64,000 bases of DNA. Origin: Adiantum capillus-veneris (lineage: Eukaryota > Streptophyta > Polypodiopsida > Polypodiales > Pteridaceae). Both the position numbers and the translations under genes were made by a program. A model generated the notes under the pieces. It did not search any database. It was not told where the DNA came from and was given only the letters and a program-made list of their open reading frames with translations. Positions 22,701-31,352 of this stretch are shown here, one piece after another. The stretch's first letter is position 1. Every line of letters begins with the position of its first letter. The stretch spans positions 26,799,896 to 26,863,895 of the forward strand of contig CM043960.1 in assembly GCA_014529385.2 (NCBI GenBank), read 5' to 3'.

Positions 22701-24372
22701 TATTTTTGTTGATCTGCCTATTGATTTTGAACATGGCTCATGTCATGTTTATGATGACGATATTGCTGATAATGCTTTTTCTACTTCCGAAGATCCAGTT
22801 ACTTATGATGAAGCTATTTCTTCACCACAAAAGGATCAATGGCAAGAGGCTATGGAAGCAGAGTACGATTCTCTTATCTCTAAAGGTACATGGATACTAA
22901 CTGAATTACCTCCTGGTCGTACAACTATTAAATGTAAGTGGGTGTATAAGACAAAAGTAAAAGCAGATGGATCTTTTGACAAGTTCAAGGCGCGTTTAGT
23001 TGCAAAAGGTTATTCCCAAGTAGCTGGTGTTGATTATCAAGAGACTTTTTCACCAGTTGTTCGCATTACAAGTGTTCGAGTTTTATTGGCATTTGCTGTT
23101 CAATTTGATTTAGAAGCTCATCAAATGGATGTGCGAACTGCTTTTCTTAATGGTGACTTGGAAGAGGAAATTTATATGGAACAACCAGAAGGGTTTGTTA
23201 TTCCAGGTAAAGAAGACCTTGTTGCTCAGCTCCATAAGGCACTATATGGTCTCAAACAAGCTTCGCGAGCCTGGTATACAAAATTTGATCTTTTTCTCAC
23301 CTCTAAAGGATTCATCTCTTGCTCGTCAGACCCCAACTTATACATAAAACGCCAAGGTAGCAGTTTTGTGATTCTTGCTCTTTATGTGGATGATACCATC
23401 CTTGTTTCCAATGATTTGGGATTTCTTCAGCAAGTGAAAAAGTTATTGTCTTCTGCATTTGATATGGTGGATCTTGGAGAGATTCACTCGTGTCTTGGCA
23501 TTCAAATCCAACGGAACCGTACAAAAGGTATTTTATTCCTTCGACAGCCAAAGTTTATTGCAGATACTATTCAAAAATTTGGTATGGAATCTGCACATTC
23601 AGCCAACACACCTTGTCTTGCAAGCTCTACGAAGAACACTTCTGACAATGGCGGTCAACTTGTCACAAATCAACCTTATGCTAACTTGATTGGATGTCTT
23701 CAGTTTGTTGGCATGAACACTCGTCCTGATATTTTGTTTGCTGCTAATTATCTTGGACAACATCTTGCATGTCCTTCTCTTAAGCATTGGTCTGCTGCAA
23801 AGCGTGTGTTGAAATACTTGAAAGGCACTACAGATTTTGGTTTAGTCTATCGACGACAACTCACATCGGATTCTATGCAATCTCTTTCTCTTTTGGGTTA
23901 CACAGATGCAGACTGGGCAAGCTCACATTTATCTATGCGATCTACTAGTGGAAATTGCTTCTTTATAAATGGTTGTCTTGTTTCTTGGACTAGCAAGAAA
24001 CAACGTTGTGTTGCAGTTTCTACGACTGAGTCAGAATATGTTGCGGCATCACTTGCAGCTCGTGAGTTGATTTGGATTCGACAAATGCTAGTTGATATTG
24101 GTCACTCTCCTCTTTCTAGCACACCCTTGCGGTGTGACAACCAAAGTGCTATTAGTCTTGCAAAAGACTATGTTCAACATAATAAGTCAAAGCACATTGC
24201 TGTCCATTATCATTATGTCAGGTATGAAGTACGCAAAGGAACCATTATGGTTGAACACTGTCCAAGTGACCAGATGATTGCAGACATTTTGACTAAAGGC
24301 CTCAACGAGTCATGTTTCATCCTCTTGCGCTCGGAGCTTGGAGTTGCTTCGACCTCACTCTTTCTAGATTAG
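19783..24372 (+). CDS. Copia B gag-pol polyprotein
   Basis: A 1529-codon open frame without stops. The conserved Gag start is probably the ATG at 20188 (residue 136, MAMNILVNG). The 135 residues before it are hydrophobic, unlike Gag, and probably leader. Domains in order: Gag (136-400), two zinc knuckles (C407..C, near 446), aspartic protease VDSGATGNM (507), integrase HHCC (about 638-690), integrase core TDICGP (about 703), RSDNGGEY and the VAERKNRT glutamate, RT with MDVRTAFLNGDL and YVDD (about 1201-1204), and RNase H GYTDADWA (1372) with TTESEYVA and ADILTKG. The polyprotein is self-cleaved. Catalytic residues are present at every site I checked. The double zinc knuckle is a less common trait. 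Confidence 0.95.
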   Translation: MRQSEFAAESYAVFTAIELDAAFFVLLLREASAIVFLILALTFSRRFSFLLFILCPSILHLTPLYFEDSFIINVSFTLPFLGDVSYIFGSSLSILLTFIVDRTQSSYLSHSQLRPSPYMVCKFCDLILYVFSQQDMAMNILVNGFPSGQRSVPPFQGQGFPGWKAKMLLILEGDELSDVVLGNRVCPPQPVDTDNDNVLITEGPIFEDWNVAYTDWQRRDKAARRYILSALTDSLLLDMYELPTSHDVWKYLIANFQKKSVTEILYLRGLLNKLQYEVGTAMTGHIESFKSIINQLAAAGDPVPQKQLITLLLDTVKDSSYDNIVTILSNKDGLDFDQACMSLIEYSQRQERRNASHETAMISHEETESQQMERAFYARRRPFQRGNRRGGRCGNIFSRLKFPNKQCSYCNRNGHTEDDCWARQYDEEHNITTKQPRLSRDSSSSCEYCGRSDHPTHMCYKRRFDTDRNRAYATEHRNNIVPETSCVLCSVAPDRILHVRDGSLFIVDSGATGNMTYQSKWLHNYHPLPVQRVVYLADDTTCQVKGIGDLYLGTLSSSTRILRGVLHVPDLQRNLLSVARLVDLGLFVGFDHTKCRIEKDGKTIATAPRNGNLFELSLNDAVANVVTAPGDHDCKVWHHRFVHADFSKLLDLQRRDLVHGMDLKAHPHMGICEFCALGKHNRKPFPLSNTTHSHDILDLVHTDICGPLPSSRSQYRYFITFIDDFSRYTTVFLLRQKSEALSVFKQFHKAAELQTGRRLKKLRSDNGGEYVSREFVSYCADSGIHHEHTIPYSPQQNGVAERKNRTILNAVRCMLIHSALSRVFWAEATLTAVFIQNHLPTTAPSGKITITAWTGDIPSVSHFRTFGCIAYIHVPKETRTKLDAPGLKVIFIGYSDTSKGYKFYDPSSKKVIVNRDATFNEQLMGGSWSMDDSDDTKSLLQAFPFLSEDETLPIEQLSSSRPSIPNVANDDIDIFVDLPIDFEHGSCHVYDDDIADNAFSTSEDPVTYDEAISSPQKDQWQEAMEAEYDSLISKGTWILTELPPGRTTIKCKWVYKTKVKADGSFDKFKARLVAKGYSQVAGVDYQETFSPVVRITSVRVLLAFAVQFDLEAHQMDVRTAFLNGDLEEEIYMEQPEGFVIPGKEDLVAQLHKALYGLKQASRAWYTKFDLFLTSKGFISCSSDPNLYIKRQGSSFVILALYVDDTILVSNDLGFLQQVKKLLSSAFDMVDLGEIHSCLGIQIQRNRTKGILFLRQPKFIADTIQKFGMESAHSANTPCLASSTKNTSDNGGQLVTNQPYANLIGCLQFVGMNTRPDILFAANYLGQHLACPSLKHWSAAKRVLKYLKGTTDFGLVYRRQLTSDSMQSLSLLGYTDADWASSHLSMRSTSGNCFFINGCLVSWTSKKQRCVAVSTTESEYVAASLAARELIWIRQMLVDIGHSPLSSTPLRCDNQSAISLAKDYVQHNKSKHIAVHYHYVRYEVRKGTIMVEHCPSDQMIADILTKGLNESCFILLRSELGVASTSLFLD

Positions 24373-24620
24373 CTTCTTTGCTATTGTAATAGCTTTGTAC
24401 ATATGACATTGTAATCTTTTAGGTACCATGCACTATGCACACTCCACATTTGCACATTGTGATCTCTAAGTCACTTGAATATTTGTACATAGATGCACAA
24501 TTCACTTTCACATCATCATCGCTGGTTCATATTTTCACATTGTATAGGGGCTTGGGTTTTTCCCTTGAACTCCCCAAGGGTTTTTTCATCCAAAGCTAGA
24601 GACCTTTGTTTGAGTGGGGG

Positions 24621-24761
24621 TGTTGGAGCTATATATGGCTCACTCTACTCAACTTGGTCTCACCTATATATTTGTATCTTGTCCTCAATATGAATCAGTC
24701 TTTGGGAGCGTATATGGTGTGTCTCTTGTCTCGTCTCTCTCTTTCTCTCTACATCTCAACA
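24621..24761 (+). repeat. Copia B 3' LTR (141 bp)
   Basis: Preceded by the polypurine tract TGAGTGGGGG (24611-24620) and followed by CAGAG, the target duplication. Confidence 0.95.
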
Positions 24762-24923
24762 CAGAGTATACTGACAAGGTTTTGCAACGTTTCAATATGG
24801 AGAAGGGAAAGGCACTGAGTGTTCCATTGCCACCATATGTGAAACTTAGCAAACAAGATTGTCCTGTGTCTGAGGAATAAAGGCTGAAATGGATAAGATT
24901 CCATATGCGTCTGCAGTGGGTAG
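24762..24923 (+). pseudogene. Copia A RT fragment between the two insertions
   Basis: Continues the copia A frame from 19291 with EYTDKVLQRFNMEKGK, then meets TAA at about 24878 and a one-base shift before IPYASAVG. It is cut in the Gly-Ser codons by the Tat-type element and continues at 37137 with SLMYAMIATRPNIAFAVG. Confidence 0.88.
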
Positions 24924-25062
24924 TGAAGCGGTCCGGGGCGGGCAACAAGAAGAGCAACCTCTAGACACCCTTCAACGCTCCCGTGCTACTCAATGGGGCT
25001 GGGGCACAACACAACACAAACCAAAACAACAAACCCCCAGCCAAATCCCAACTACACTAAAA

Positions 25063-25102
<40 letters not shown>

Positions 25103-27468
25103 TGATCGGGCTGCTTTGAAGTGTATCGTTAATGATCAAGCAAACATAAATATATATATGTAAGAAAGAGAGAGAAGGGGGTGCTTGTTGCACTAATGCC
25201 TTCTTACAAATCTGTCATGACCAATCAAAGTGAGATTAGTATTTGTTCAACATAGCCTGAGTAAATTACACCACAACACATCACAAGAAAAAAGCCACCC
25301 CAATCACTGTCTTAAGGCCAGGGGAGTCCTCTCCACCCTGTCGCCCTCTTACAGCATGTGGGATTTATGGCTAAATTGATAACAATACCCGAAGACAAGC
25401 TATCAAGAAATTAAATAAAACACCAAGATACTTACACATCATTATTGTCCATGACTTCACGTTGGAAGGGAGACAAGGTATCCATGCTTAGTCCAAATTC
25501 ACCCTCCTTGATTCGGCAAATGTTGGGCTTACTCTAGTAGGAGAAATGATAGATTTACTACTCTCAATTTAATGATCACTCTCTCTTACAATGGCATAGA
25601 GTTCCCTTGCTAATCACCCCTAATACAACACATACATATGCCTAATGCCAATGAGATTCCACTCAAGAGCTCCTTCTCAAGAGGTTGAGCTTGGCTTCTC
25701 AAGCTATAGCATAGTGCTCTTTCTTCTCCCCGTTTTTGTGCTAGCTACACCCTCCTTTTATAGCAATTTTGAAGGCTAGGGTTACTCCTCTAACCATGGT
25801 TGGGTTAGATTTTCAGCAATTTATCTAATTTCTTTTGCTTGGAATTATCAAGAAGTTGGTGGGGAAAGAGAGAGAAGAGAAATGGAGGTGATAGGACTTT
25901 TCATAGTGGGTTAGTGTTAGTAGAGTTAGTATTAATTTACAAATGGAATTGGATATTTACAATGGGAGTATCCATGTAGGATACAAATAAGGAAGAAAAA
26001 CTCTTAAGAGGTAAGAAAAGGTGGATTTCTTATAAGGTTGATGCTCCAAGTGTCTTGAGTAGGGCCAATTTTGACGCTTGTTGACGGTCCACTAGCTTTG
26101 ACGGTACATTTTTTCTCCACTCTTGACCTTCCTTGAGAGACAAGGTAATTGAAGCTAAGTAATCAACTACCATGATGCTGTCTTTTAAGAGAAGAGGCTG
26201 AATTTTGTGGTTTTTTTGATAGATATGGGTAATTTGGAGGAGGAAAAATGAGACTAGGTGGTCAATTTTGGAATGGAATTGTGTGTGGGAGGTATGAGTT
26301 CACCATGGTTTCTCTTATTCTTCAAGGTTGAGGAGAAGGTGAGTAGGGTGAAGAGAGGAGTGGTGAGAGAGGTGGGGATGATGAGTGGAGAAGTGTGTGT
26401 GAAAGAGGAAAATGATAAAGTGGAAGAGAGAGTGTGGCTGCATAGCATGGGAAAACTGGGGTCCACTAATAAAATCATAGCTCACAGCTCGTAGCTCAAA
26501 AAAATATGAAAAAATTTGAGGCAAAAGTTCAGCCCATGATCTACAACTTTTGTTTGTATCACCTTTTCAAATTCGGAGAGCAAGTGAACTTTAAAAATTC
26601 AGCAAAACCGACCGTTTTTTTCCACTGCACAAGGTCCTTGTGGGGTCCTTCTTTGGATGATTCTTTTGAATACCTCCAAGAGTGAGCCCTCCATAGTGCA
26701 TGTATGCATGCCACCTACCCTTGACCTTATTTGGTAGGTCTATAATTGAAGATATTGTTGAGATCATGATATAAGTGAATAGTACAACTAAGAAAATCAA
26801 ATATTGAGGGGTCTAAAAAATATGTGCATGTCAAATATAAATAATATAAGTGGAAAAAATATAAAGGGGTCAAAAGAAATCTCTCTCATTATGAGGCTAC
26901 CATAAAAAGATAAATATTTTTGGTGTTCTAATTTTTTAGAAAAAAAACAAAATAGATGTAGGAAGGGAAAAATCACAATAGTGAAAAAATATACACATAA
27001 ATAAAACTAGTTTTTTTGGATTTTTGTTGGGGTGGAGTTACACCAAATATAAGAGAAGCTTACATGAAAATATTTCTATATGGAATAAAGAGTATGAAAA
27101 ATGGTAAGAAAAATTGTGGTAATGGTGAGGCAATGTACAGAGCATAAATAACACACACCTAGGTAGAAATATTTAAATAAATACCAAAATAATTATGAAA
27201 AAATCTTTTATTTAGGCCCTATATACAAAGAAATATTTACATACGCATGGGCCATAATATACTTATATTTTTTATTTTTTTGGCTCAACTAGCCCAATGA
27301 CTAGCTAATTGAGGGTTTTTTATTTCAGTAAGGAGATATGGGAAAAGTCCCCTAACTCACACGCACCTATATACAGTGAAAGGGTGAGGGTAACCACAGT
27401 GTTTGAGTGATTTGATAGGGTGAGATAACTCACTATGGCAATTACAGAGAGCCGAAAAACGGCTATCA
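24924..27468 (-). repeat. Tat-type 3' LTR (2545 bp)
   Basis: It lacks a 120-base segment and about 28 bases of GA tract present in the other LTR. Otherwise the two match nearly base for base. A minus-strand TATA box TATAAAAGG lies at 25754-25762. The ORFs here are not conserved coding regions. Confidence 0.93.
25754..25762 (-). promoter_or_regulatory. TATA box in Tat-type 3' LTR
   Basis: TATAAAAGG on the minus strand. The active 5' copy is at 35422-35430. Confidence 0.5.
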
Positions 27469-27496
27469 TCAGCCCTCCCCCAGGATGATGGTATAT

Positions 27497-28915
27497 TCAT
27501 GTACCATCATAAAGAACCTTTTCCAAAGAGAGTGCTTCAGAGTCCTTGACAAGATCTTCATTGTTTGGCCCCTTGGAATTTTGGTTTGTGTTACACTCAT
27601 GCTTCATGAAACAATACTTACATGGGATAGTTGCCTTTTGCTCTGGTAGATCCTTTGGTAGAAGGCTAATCAAGTAAGGCTTCAAGCGATAGCCGTTTAC
27701 CTTCCTGTAGTGCTCTTTCCCATTCAAGTCCATAAGTTGATAGTAACTTGAATTGAAAGCCTTCTTGACTATGTATGGCCCCTGCCATCTTGTTTCAAAT
27801 TTGACATCAAAACGATTATCGAGTCGATTGTCATACCTTAGCACAAGATCTCCTTCATTGATGCCTTTGTCCTTCAGTTTCTTGTCAAGCTTCTCCTTTG
27901 TCTGTGTGGCTTTCCTCTTATAGCACTCGTATGCTGCTTCTCTTTTCCACTCAAGCTCAGCTAAGGTAAGAAGTCGATCCATCCATGCTTCTTGATCATC
28001 TTGTGCTGATTTGCCATGAAGTCGCATTGTTGGAATGTTTAGCTCAATTGGCTGTAAAGCCTCTTGACCATAGACCAAGTGAAATGGTGTGAACTCCGTG
28101 GCTTCCCTATATGTGGTTCGATACGCCCACAAGGCACCATCCAAGAAGTCATCCCACAACTTTGTCTTGTTTTTCACCGTCTTTCTAATGATGCCTGCAA
28201 TGACACCATTAGCTTTTTCTACCAAACCATTTGATTGGGGATAGTAGGGTGTACTGTGACGACGTAGAATGCGAAGTTCTTCACAGACTTCTGTGAGCAA
28301 TCCCTTTCTAAACCCTAGACCATTATCAGAAACAATCTCCAAAGGTGTGCCAAATCTACAACAAATGTGAGGGTAGACGAATTTGCTCACTGTCCTCTCA
28401 TTTACCTTTGCCACACTTTGTGCTTCCACCCACCTAGTCATATAGTCTACAGCCACTAGAATGTAGAGTTTACCATTTTTTGTCCTAGGCAGAGGACCCA
28501 TAGCATCAATGCCCCACTTTTCAAAGGGTCCATTTGCAAGCACGATTTGCCTTGGACCATGAATCAATCTTCTATTCCCATTTACCTGACAATTGTGACA
28601 ACTTTTACACCAATGTTGGACATCCACATGCAGACTTGGCCAAACATACCCCGTAAGCAAAATCTTCTTCACAGTTAATTCTTGGGAAAAATGACCACCA
28701 CATGCCTCTTCATGCAAACCTTTTAGAATGGCTGGAATTTCCGCGATAGTTGGTACTCTTCTGCACACTTTATCCTTCCCTCTTTGATAAAGGGAGCCTT
28801 CTAGGAAGAGATACATGCTTGCCTTCTTCATGAGTCTCCTCTTCTGAGCTTTTGTGAAGTCTGGTGGAAACTCACCCTCCAAAATGTAGCCAATGATGGG
28901 AGCCAATGACTCCAA
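27497..28915 (-). CDS. Tat-type integrase (3' part of pol)
   Basis: A 472-codon frame in phase with the RT/RNase H frame and separated from it only by a TAG at 28919-28921. It has the zinc-binding HHCC region (H...GGHFS, then CKSCHNCQ), the integrase core with WGIDAMGPLP, IVSDNGLGF and the glutamate in LVEKANGVI, and a C-terminal GPYIVKKAF segment. All three acidic catalytic residues are present. It would insert element cDNA into chromosomes. The internal ATG is probably not a real start, since in relatives integrase is released from a polyprotein. A read-through or a simple nonsense mutation are both possible. Confidence 0.9.
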   Translation of the reverse strand: MESLAPIIGYILEGEFPPDFTKAQKRRLMKKASMYLFLEGSLYQRGKDKVCRRVPTIAEIPAILKGLHEEACGGHFSQELTVKKILLTGYVWPSLHVDVQHWCKSCHNCQVNGNRRLIHGPRQIVLANGPFEKWGIDAMGPLPRTKNGKLYILVAVDYMTRWVEAQSVAKVNERTVSKFVYPHICCRFGTPLEIVSDNGLGFRKGLLTEVCEELRILRRHSTPYYPQSNGLVEKANGVIAGIIRKTVKNKTKLWDDFLDGALWAYRTTYREATEFTPFHLVYGQEALQPIELNIPTMRLHGKSAQDDQEAWMDRLLTLAELEWKREAAYECYKRKATQTKEKLDKKLKDKGINEGDLVLRYDNRLDNRFDVKFETRWQGPYIVKKAFNSSYYQLMDLNGKEHYRKVNGYRLKPYLISLLPKDLPEQKATIPCKYCFMKHECNTNQNSKGPNNEDLVKDSEALSLEKVLYDGT

Positions 28916-28918
28916 TCC

Positions 28919-30571
28919 CTAGTACCTCGGTTGCTTCACAGCAGCCGCCACCATGATGACCTGCACTTCTTTCTTTACACATGCAATGGCTTGTTGTGCA
29001 AGTAAATCAGCATCTTCATTTTGTTTCCTAGGAATATGATATAATTGCACCTCCTCAAATTGATTAAATAGCCTACGGATGGTATGAACTTTGGCCCTTA
29101 GTCTTTCATTTTTGCATGCCCAAATGCCTAAAATCTGCTTCACAATGAGAAGTGCATCCCCTTTTACCATGATACGTTGTATACCATGGCCAATGCATAT
29201 TTTTAAACCATGAAGTAGTGTGTCATATTCTGCTTCATTGTTGCTAGCTGAACTTGGTAGATTGAACTTCTCTTTCATGACCACCTCTCCACTTGGGTTG
29301 AGCACCACTAGCCCTCCCCCTGCTTTTCCTGTGGCTCGACGAAAAGCTCCATCAAAGAACAAGGTAAAAGCATTAGGAATACTTTTTGGTGGTGGCAATG
29401 GTAGGGTCTTTACTTCAGGCACCTTAATCTCCTTTTCACGCACCCTATAAGTGAGAATCCCTGCCAATTGTGCACGCACACTATCTTCTACCTTGAAAGA
29501 GTATTGAAACTCTTGCAATTCCATAATCCACTTTGCGATCCTAGTACTAAGATTCATTTGAGATGACACCCAAGGGAACAAATTCTCTGCGGTGAGGATT
29601 ACAAAAGGTTTTGGGAGCAAGTAGGATCTAAACTTCCTTATCGCAAACATGAGAGAAAGCATCATGAGTTCTGCCTCCGTGTAGCCTCTCTCTAAAGCAT
29701 TCATGACCCTACTAGCAAAGTAGATGGGCCGCATCCTGGTACTATAGGGATCTTGTTGTAGCAAAACTGCACCAATTGTTTCTTTCCCAACACTAGAGCT
29801 AACAAAGAATGTGTACTCCCAACAAGGAGGCATGAGTGTTAGTAGCTCTGACAAAATGGCTTTAATGTTACAAAAGTACTCTTCAAGCTCATCAGACCAT
29901 GCAAATTCTACTTGTTGTGTCAACTTTTGCAAAGGGTGAAGTAACTCCGAGGCTAAGTGAATGAAGCGTGACATATACTTCACCTTTTGAATGAATGAGA
30001 TGACCTCCTTAAGACTCTTGGGTGATGGTAGCTCAATAAGAGCCTTTGCCTTTGAAGGATCCACTTCAATGCCTTTGTAAGAAACTTTATGACCAAGCAA
30101 GATTACTTCATCCTCACCTATATGGCACTTGTCGGGGTTGAGTTGACCTCCCATGTCGTAGAGCTTCTTTAAACCTTCTTCTACCCTTTGTAGATGCAAT
30201 GATTTTGAGCTATAAATACAGAAATCATCAATGAACACCCTAATTGACTTTCCAAAGAATGCTTGAAACACCATATTCATGAAACGTTGGAATGTTGCAG
30301 GAGCATTTGTCCGACCAAATGGCATGACTCTAAACGCATAACAACCCCAAGGAGTGATAAAGGTTGTTTTCAATTGATCCTCCAATGCAATCCCTATTTG
30401 AAAGTAACCTGAGTAACCATCGCACACAGTGTACTTCTCATGACCAGCTACCTCATTTAGTATCTCATCCTGGAATGGGAGGGGAAAGTGATCTCTTTTT
30501 TTTGCCTCATTGAGGGGACGGTAATCCACACACACCCTCCACTTGCCATTTTTTCTTAGGAGTGACAACAA
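28919..30571 (-). CDS. Tat-type RT, RNase H and archaeal-type RNase H
   Basis: A 550-codon frame. RT begins with KWRVCVDYRPLNEAKK, has the catalytic region CDGYSGYFQI and VFIDDFCIYS, then RNase H. A second RNase H follows: LFFDGAFRRATGKAGGGLVV (Asp), NNEAEYDTLLHGL (Glu), VKGDALLIVKQ (Asp) and NEDADLLA (Asp). The extra RNase H is characteristic of the Tat lineage. The real upstream protein is joined through a +1 shift: six A after AAG near 30551-30557 where five would keep the frame continuous with VVTPKK. The listed start is therefore the frame limit, not a true initiator. Confidence 0.92.
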   Translation of the reverse strand: MLSLLRKNGKWRVCVDYRPLNEAKKRDHFPLPFQDEILNEVAGHEKYTVCDGYSGYFQIGIALEDQLKTTFITPWGCYAFRVMPFGRTNAPATFQRFMNMVFQAFFGKSIRVFIDDFCIYSSKSLHLQRVEEGLKKLYDMGGQLNPDKCHIGEDEVILLGHKVSYKGIEVDPSKAKALIELPSPKSLKEVISFIQKVKYMSRFIHLASELLHPLQKLTQQVEFAWSDELEEYFCNIKAILSELLTLMPPCWEYTFFVSSSVGKETIGAVLLQQDPYSTRMRPIYFASRVMNALERGYTEAELMMLSLMFAIRKFRSYLLPKPFVILTAENLFPWVSSQMNLSTRIAKWIMELQEFQYSFKVEDSVRAQLAGILTYRVREKEIKVPEVKTLPLPPPKSIPNAFTLFFDGAFRRATGKAGGGLVVLNPSGEVVMKEKFNLPSSASNNEAEYDTLLHGLKICIGHGIQRIMVKGDALLIVKQILGIWACKNERLRAKVHTIRRLFNQFEEVQLYHIPRKQNEDADLLAQQAIACVKKEVQVIMVAAAVKQPRY

Positions 30572-31343
30572 CAGGAGAGACCCACTCTGAATTCTCCACT
30601 GGATAAATGAAACCTGCTGCTAGAAGCTTTCTTACCTCCTTGAGTAGAGCCTGTTCCTTTATAACTCCTAGCCGTCGTAGCTTCTGAGCTTTAGGTGTGG
30701 CCTCAGGCTTTAACTCAATCTTGTGTTGAACAACATCTACCCCACACACATCGGTGTAGTCTTTAGCAAAAATCCTAGGAAACTTCCTTAGCACACATTT
30801 GAACTCCTCTCTTTCATCCTTTGTAAGTGTTGTTGATAGCATACCTTCCAGCATCCCTTCATCTTGAACACCTTCGTTCTCTTGAGTACCTACCTCCTCC
30901 AAGCCTTGACAAGAGGTCTCTTGGTTGCTTGGCTTAAACCTTACCCCCATGACTTCGATGGAAGACTCCTCTTCAGTAATGCTGCCGCTACTTTCTTGTT
31001 CTGAAGTGCTATCGGTCCAACCTTCTTCCGTCTCACTTTGAGATGATTCTTCATGGAGCTCCTCTTGGCGTTGCTCCTTCATGTCAAAGACAACCTTCTT
31101 ATGATTGTCATTCCTGCAAATTAATTTCCCACTCTCCCAATCCTGCAAAGCTCGCATTTTCATTAGCCATGGTCTTCCTAGGATAAATGGATAACCACTT
31201 CCCTTGGTCGACATAACATAAAAATCCACCGCTTTCTTAATGCCAAAGGCCTCTACAAAGACATTTTTACAAATGCCTACACACCTAGCCTTGCTATTGT
31301 TTGCCATCTTGACTTTGATTTCAGGTGTCTCATGGATGTGCAT
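30507..31343 (-). CDS. Tat-type protease/linker segment
   Basis: A frame continuous with gag-protease after a single TAA (31353-31355, an AAA-type Lys in the expected MKRLGMH context). It covers the end of the aspartic protease (FILGRPWLMKM), an acidic Ser/Glu-rich linker and the entry to RT (VVQHKIELKPEA, VVTPKKK), where the frameshift lies. In the intact element this would be one polyprotein with RT. Confidence 0.8.
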   Translation of the reverse strand: MHIHETPEIKVKMANNSKARCVGICKNVFVEAFGIKKAVDFYVMSTKGSGYPFILGRPWLMKMRALQDWESGKLICRNDNHKKVVFDMKEQRQEELHEESSQSETEEGWTDSTSEQESSGSITEEESSIEVMGVRFKPSNQETSCQGLEEVGTQENEGVQDEGMLEGMLSTTLTKDEREEFKCVLRKFPRIFAKDYTDVCGVDVVQHKIELKPEATPKAQKLRRLGVIKEQALLKEVRKLLAAGFIYPVENSEWVSPVVVTPKKKWQVEGVCGLPSPQ

Positions 31344-31352
31344 GCCTAGTCT

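Larger units (their letters stand above)
19292..24761 (+). mobile_element. Copia element B, intact and young
   Basis: A 5470-bp Ty1/copia element with 141-base LTRs (19292-19432 and 24621-24761) that differ by one base (CTACAT versus CTATAT). It has a PBS TGGTATCAGAGC directly after the 5' LTR, a polypurine tract TGAGTGGGGG before the 3' LTR, target duplication CAGTG/CAGAG and an uninterrupted gag-pol. The host copia A frame is restored when it is removed (LSQ-TEYTDK). It has everything an autonomous copia element needs, and near-identical LTRs mean recent insertion. Confidence 0.95.

Noticed and set aside
20287-23787. Many shorter frames on both strands within copia B
   Set aside because: Shadows of the intact gag-pol frame.
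26254-26524. ORFs present in both Tat-type LTRs (also 35922-36192)
   Set aside because: They are duplicated only because LTRs are duplicated, and both strands are open. No domain, so not a gene.
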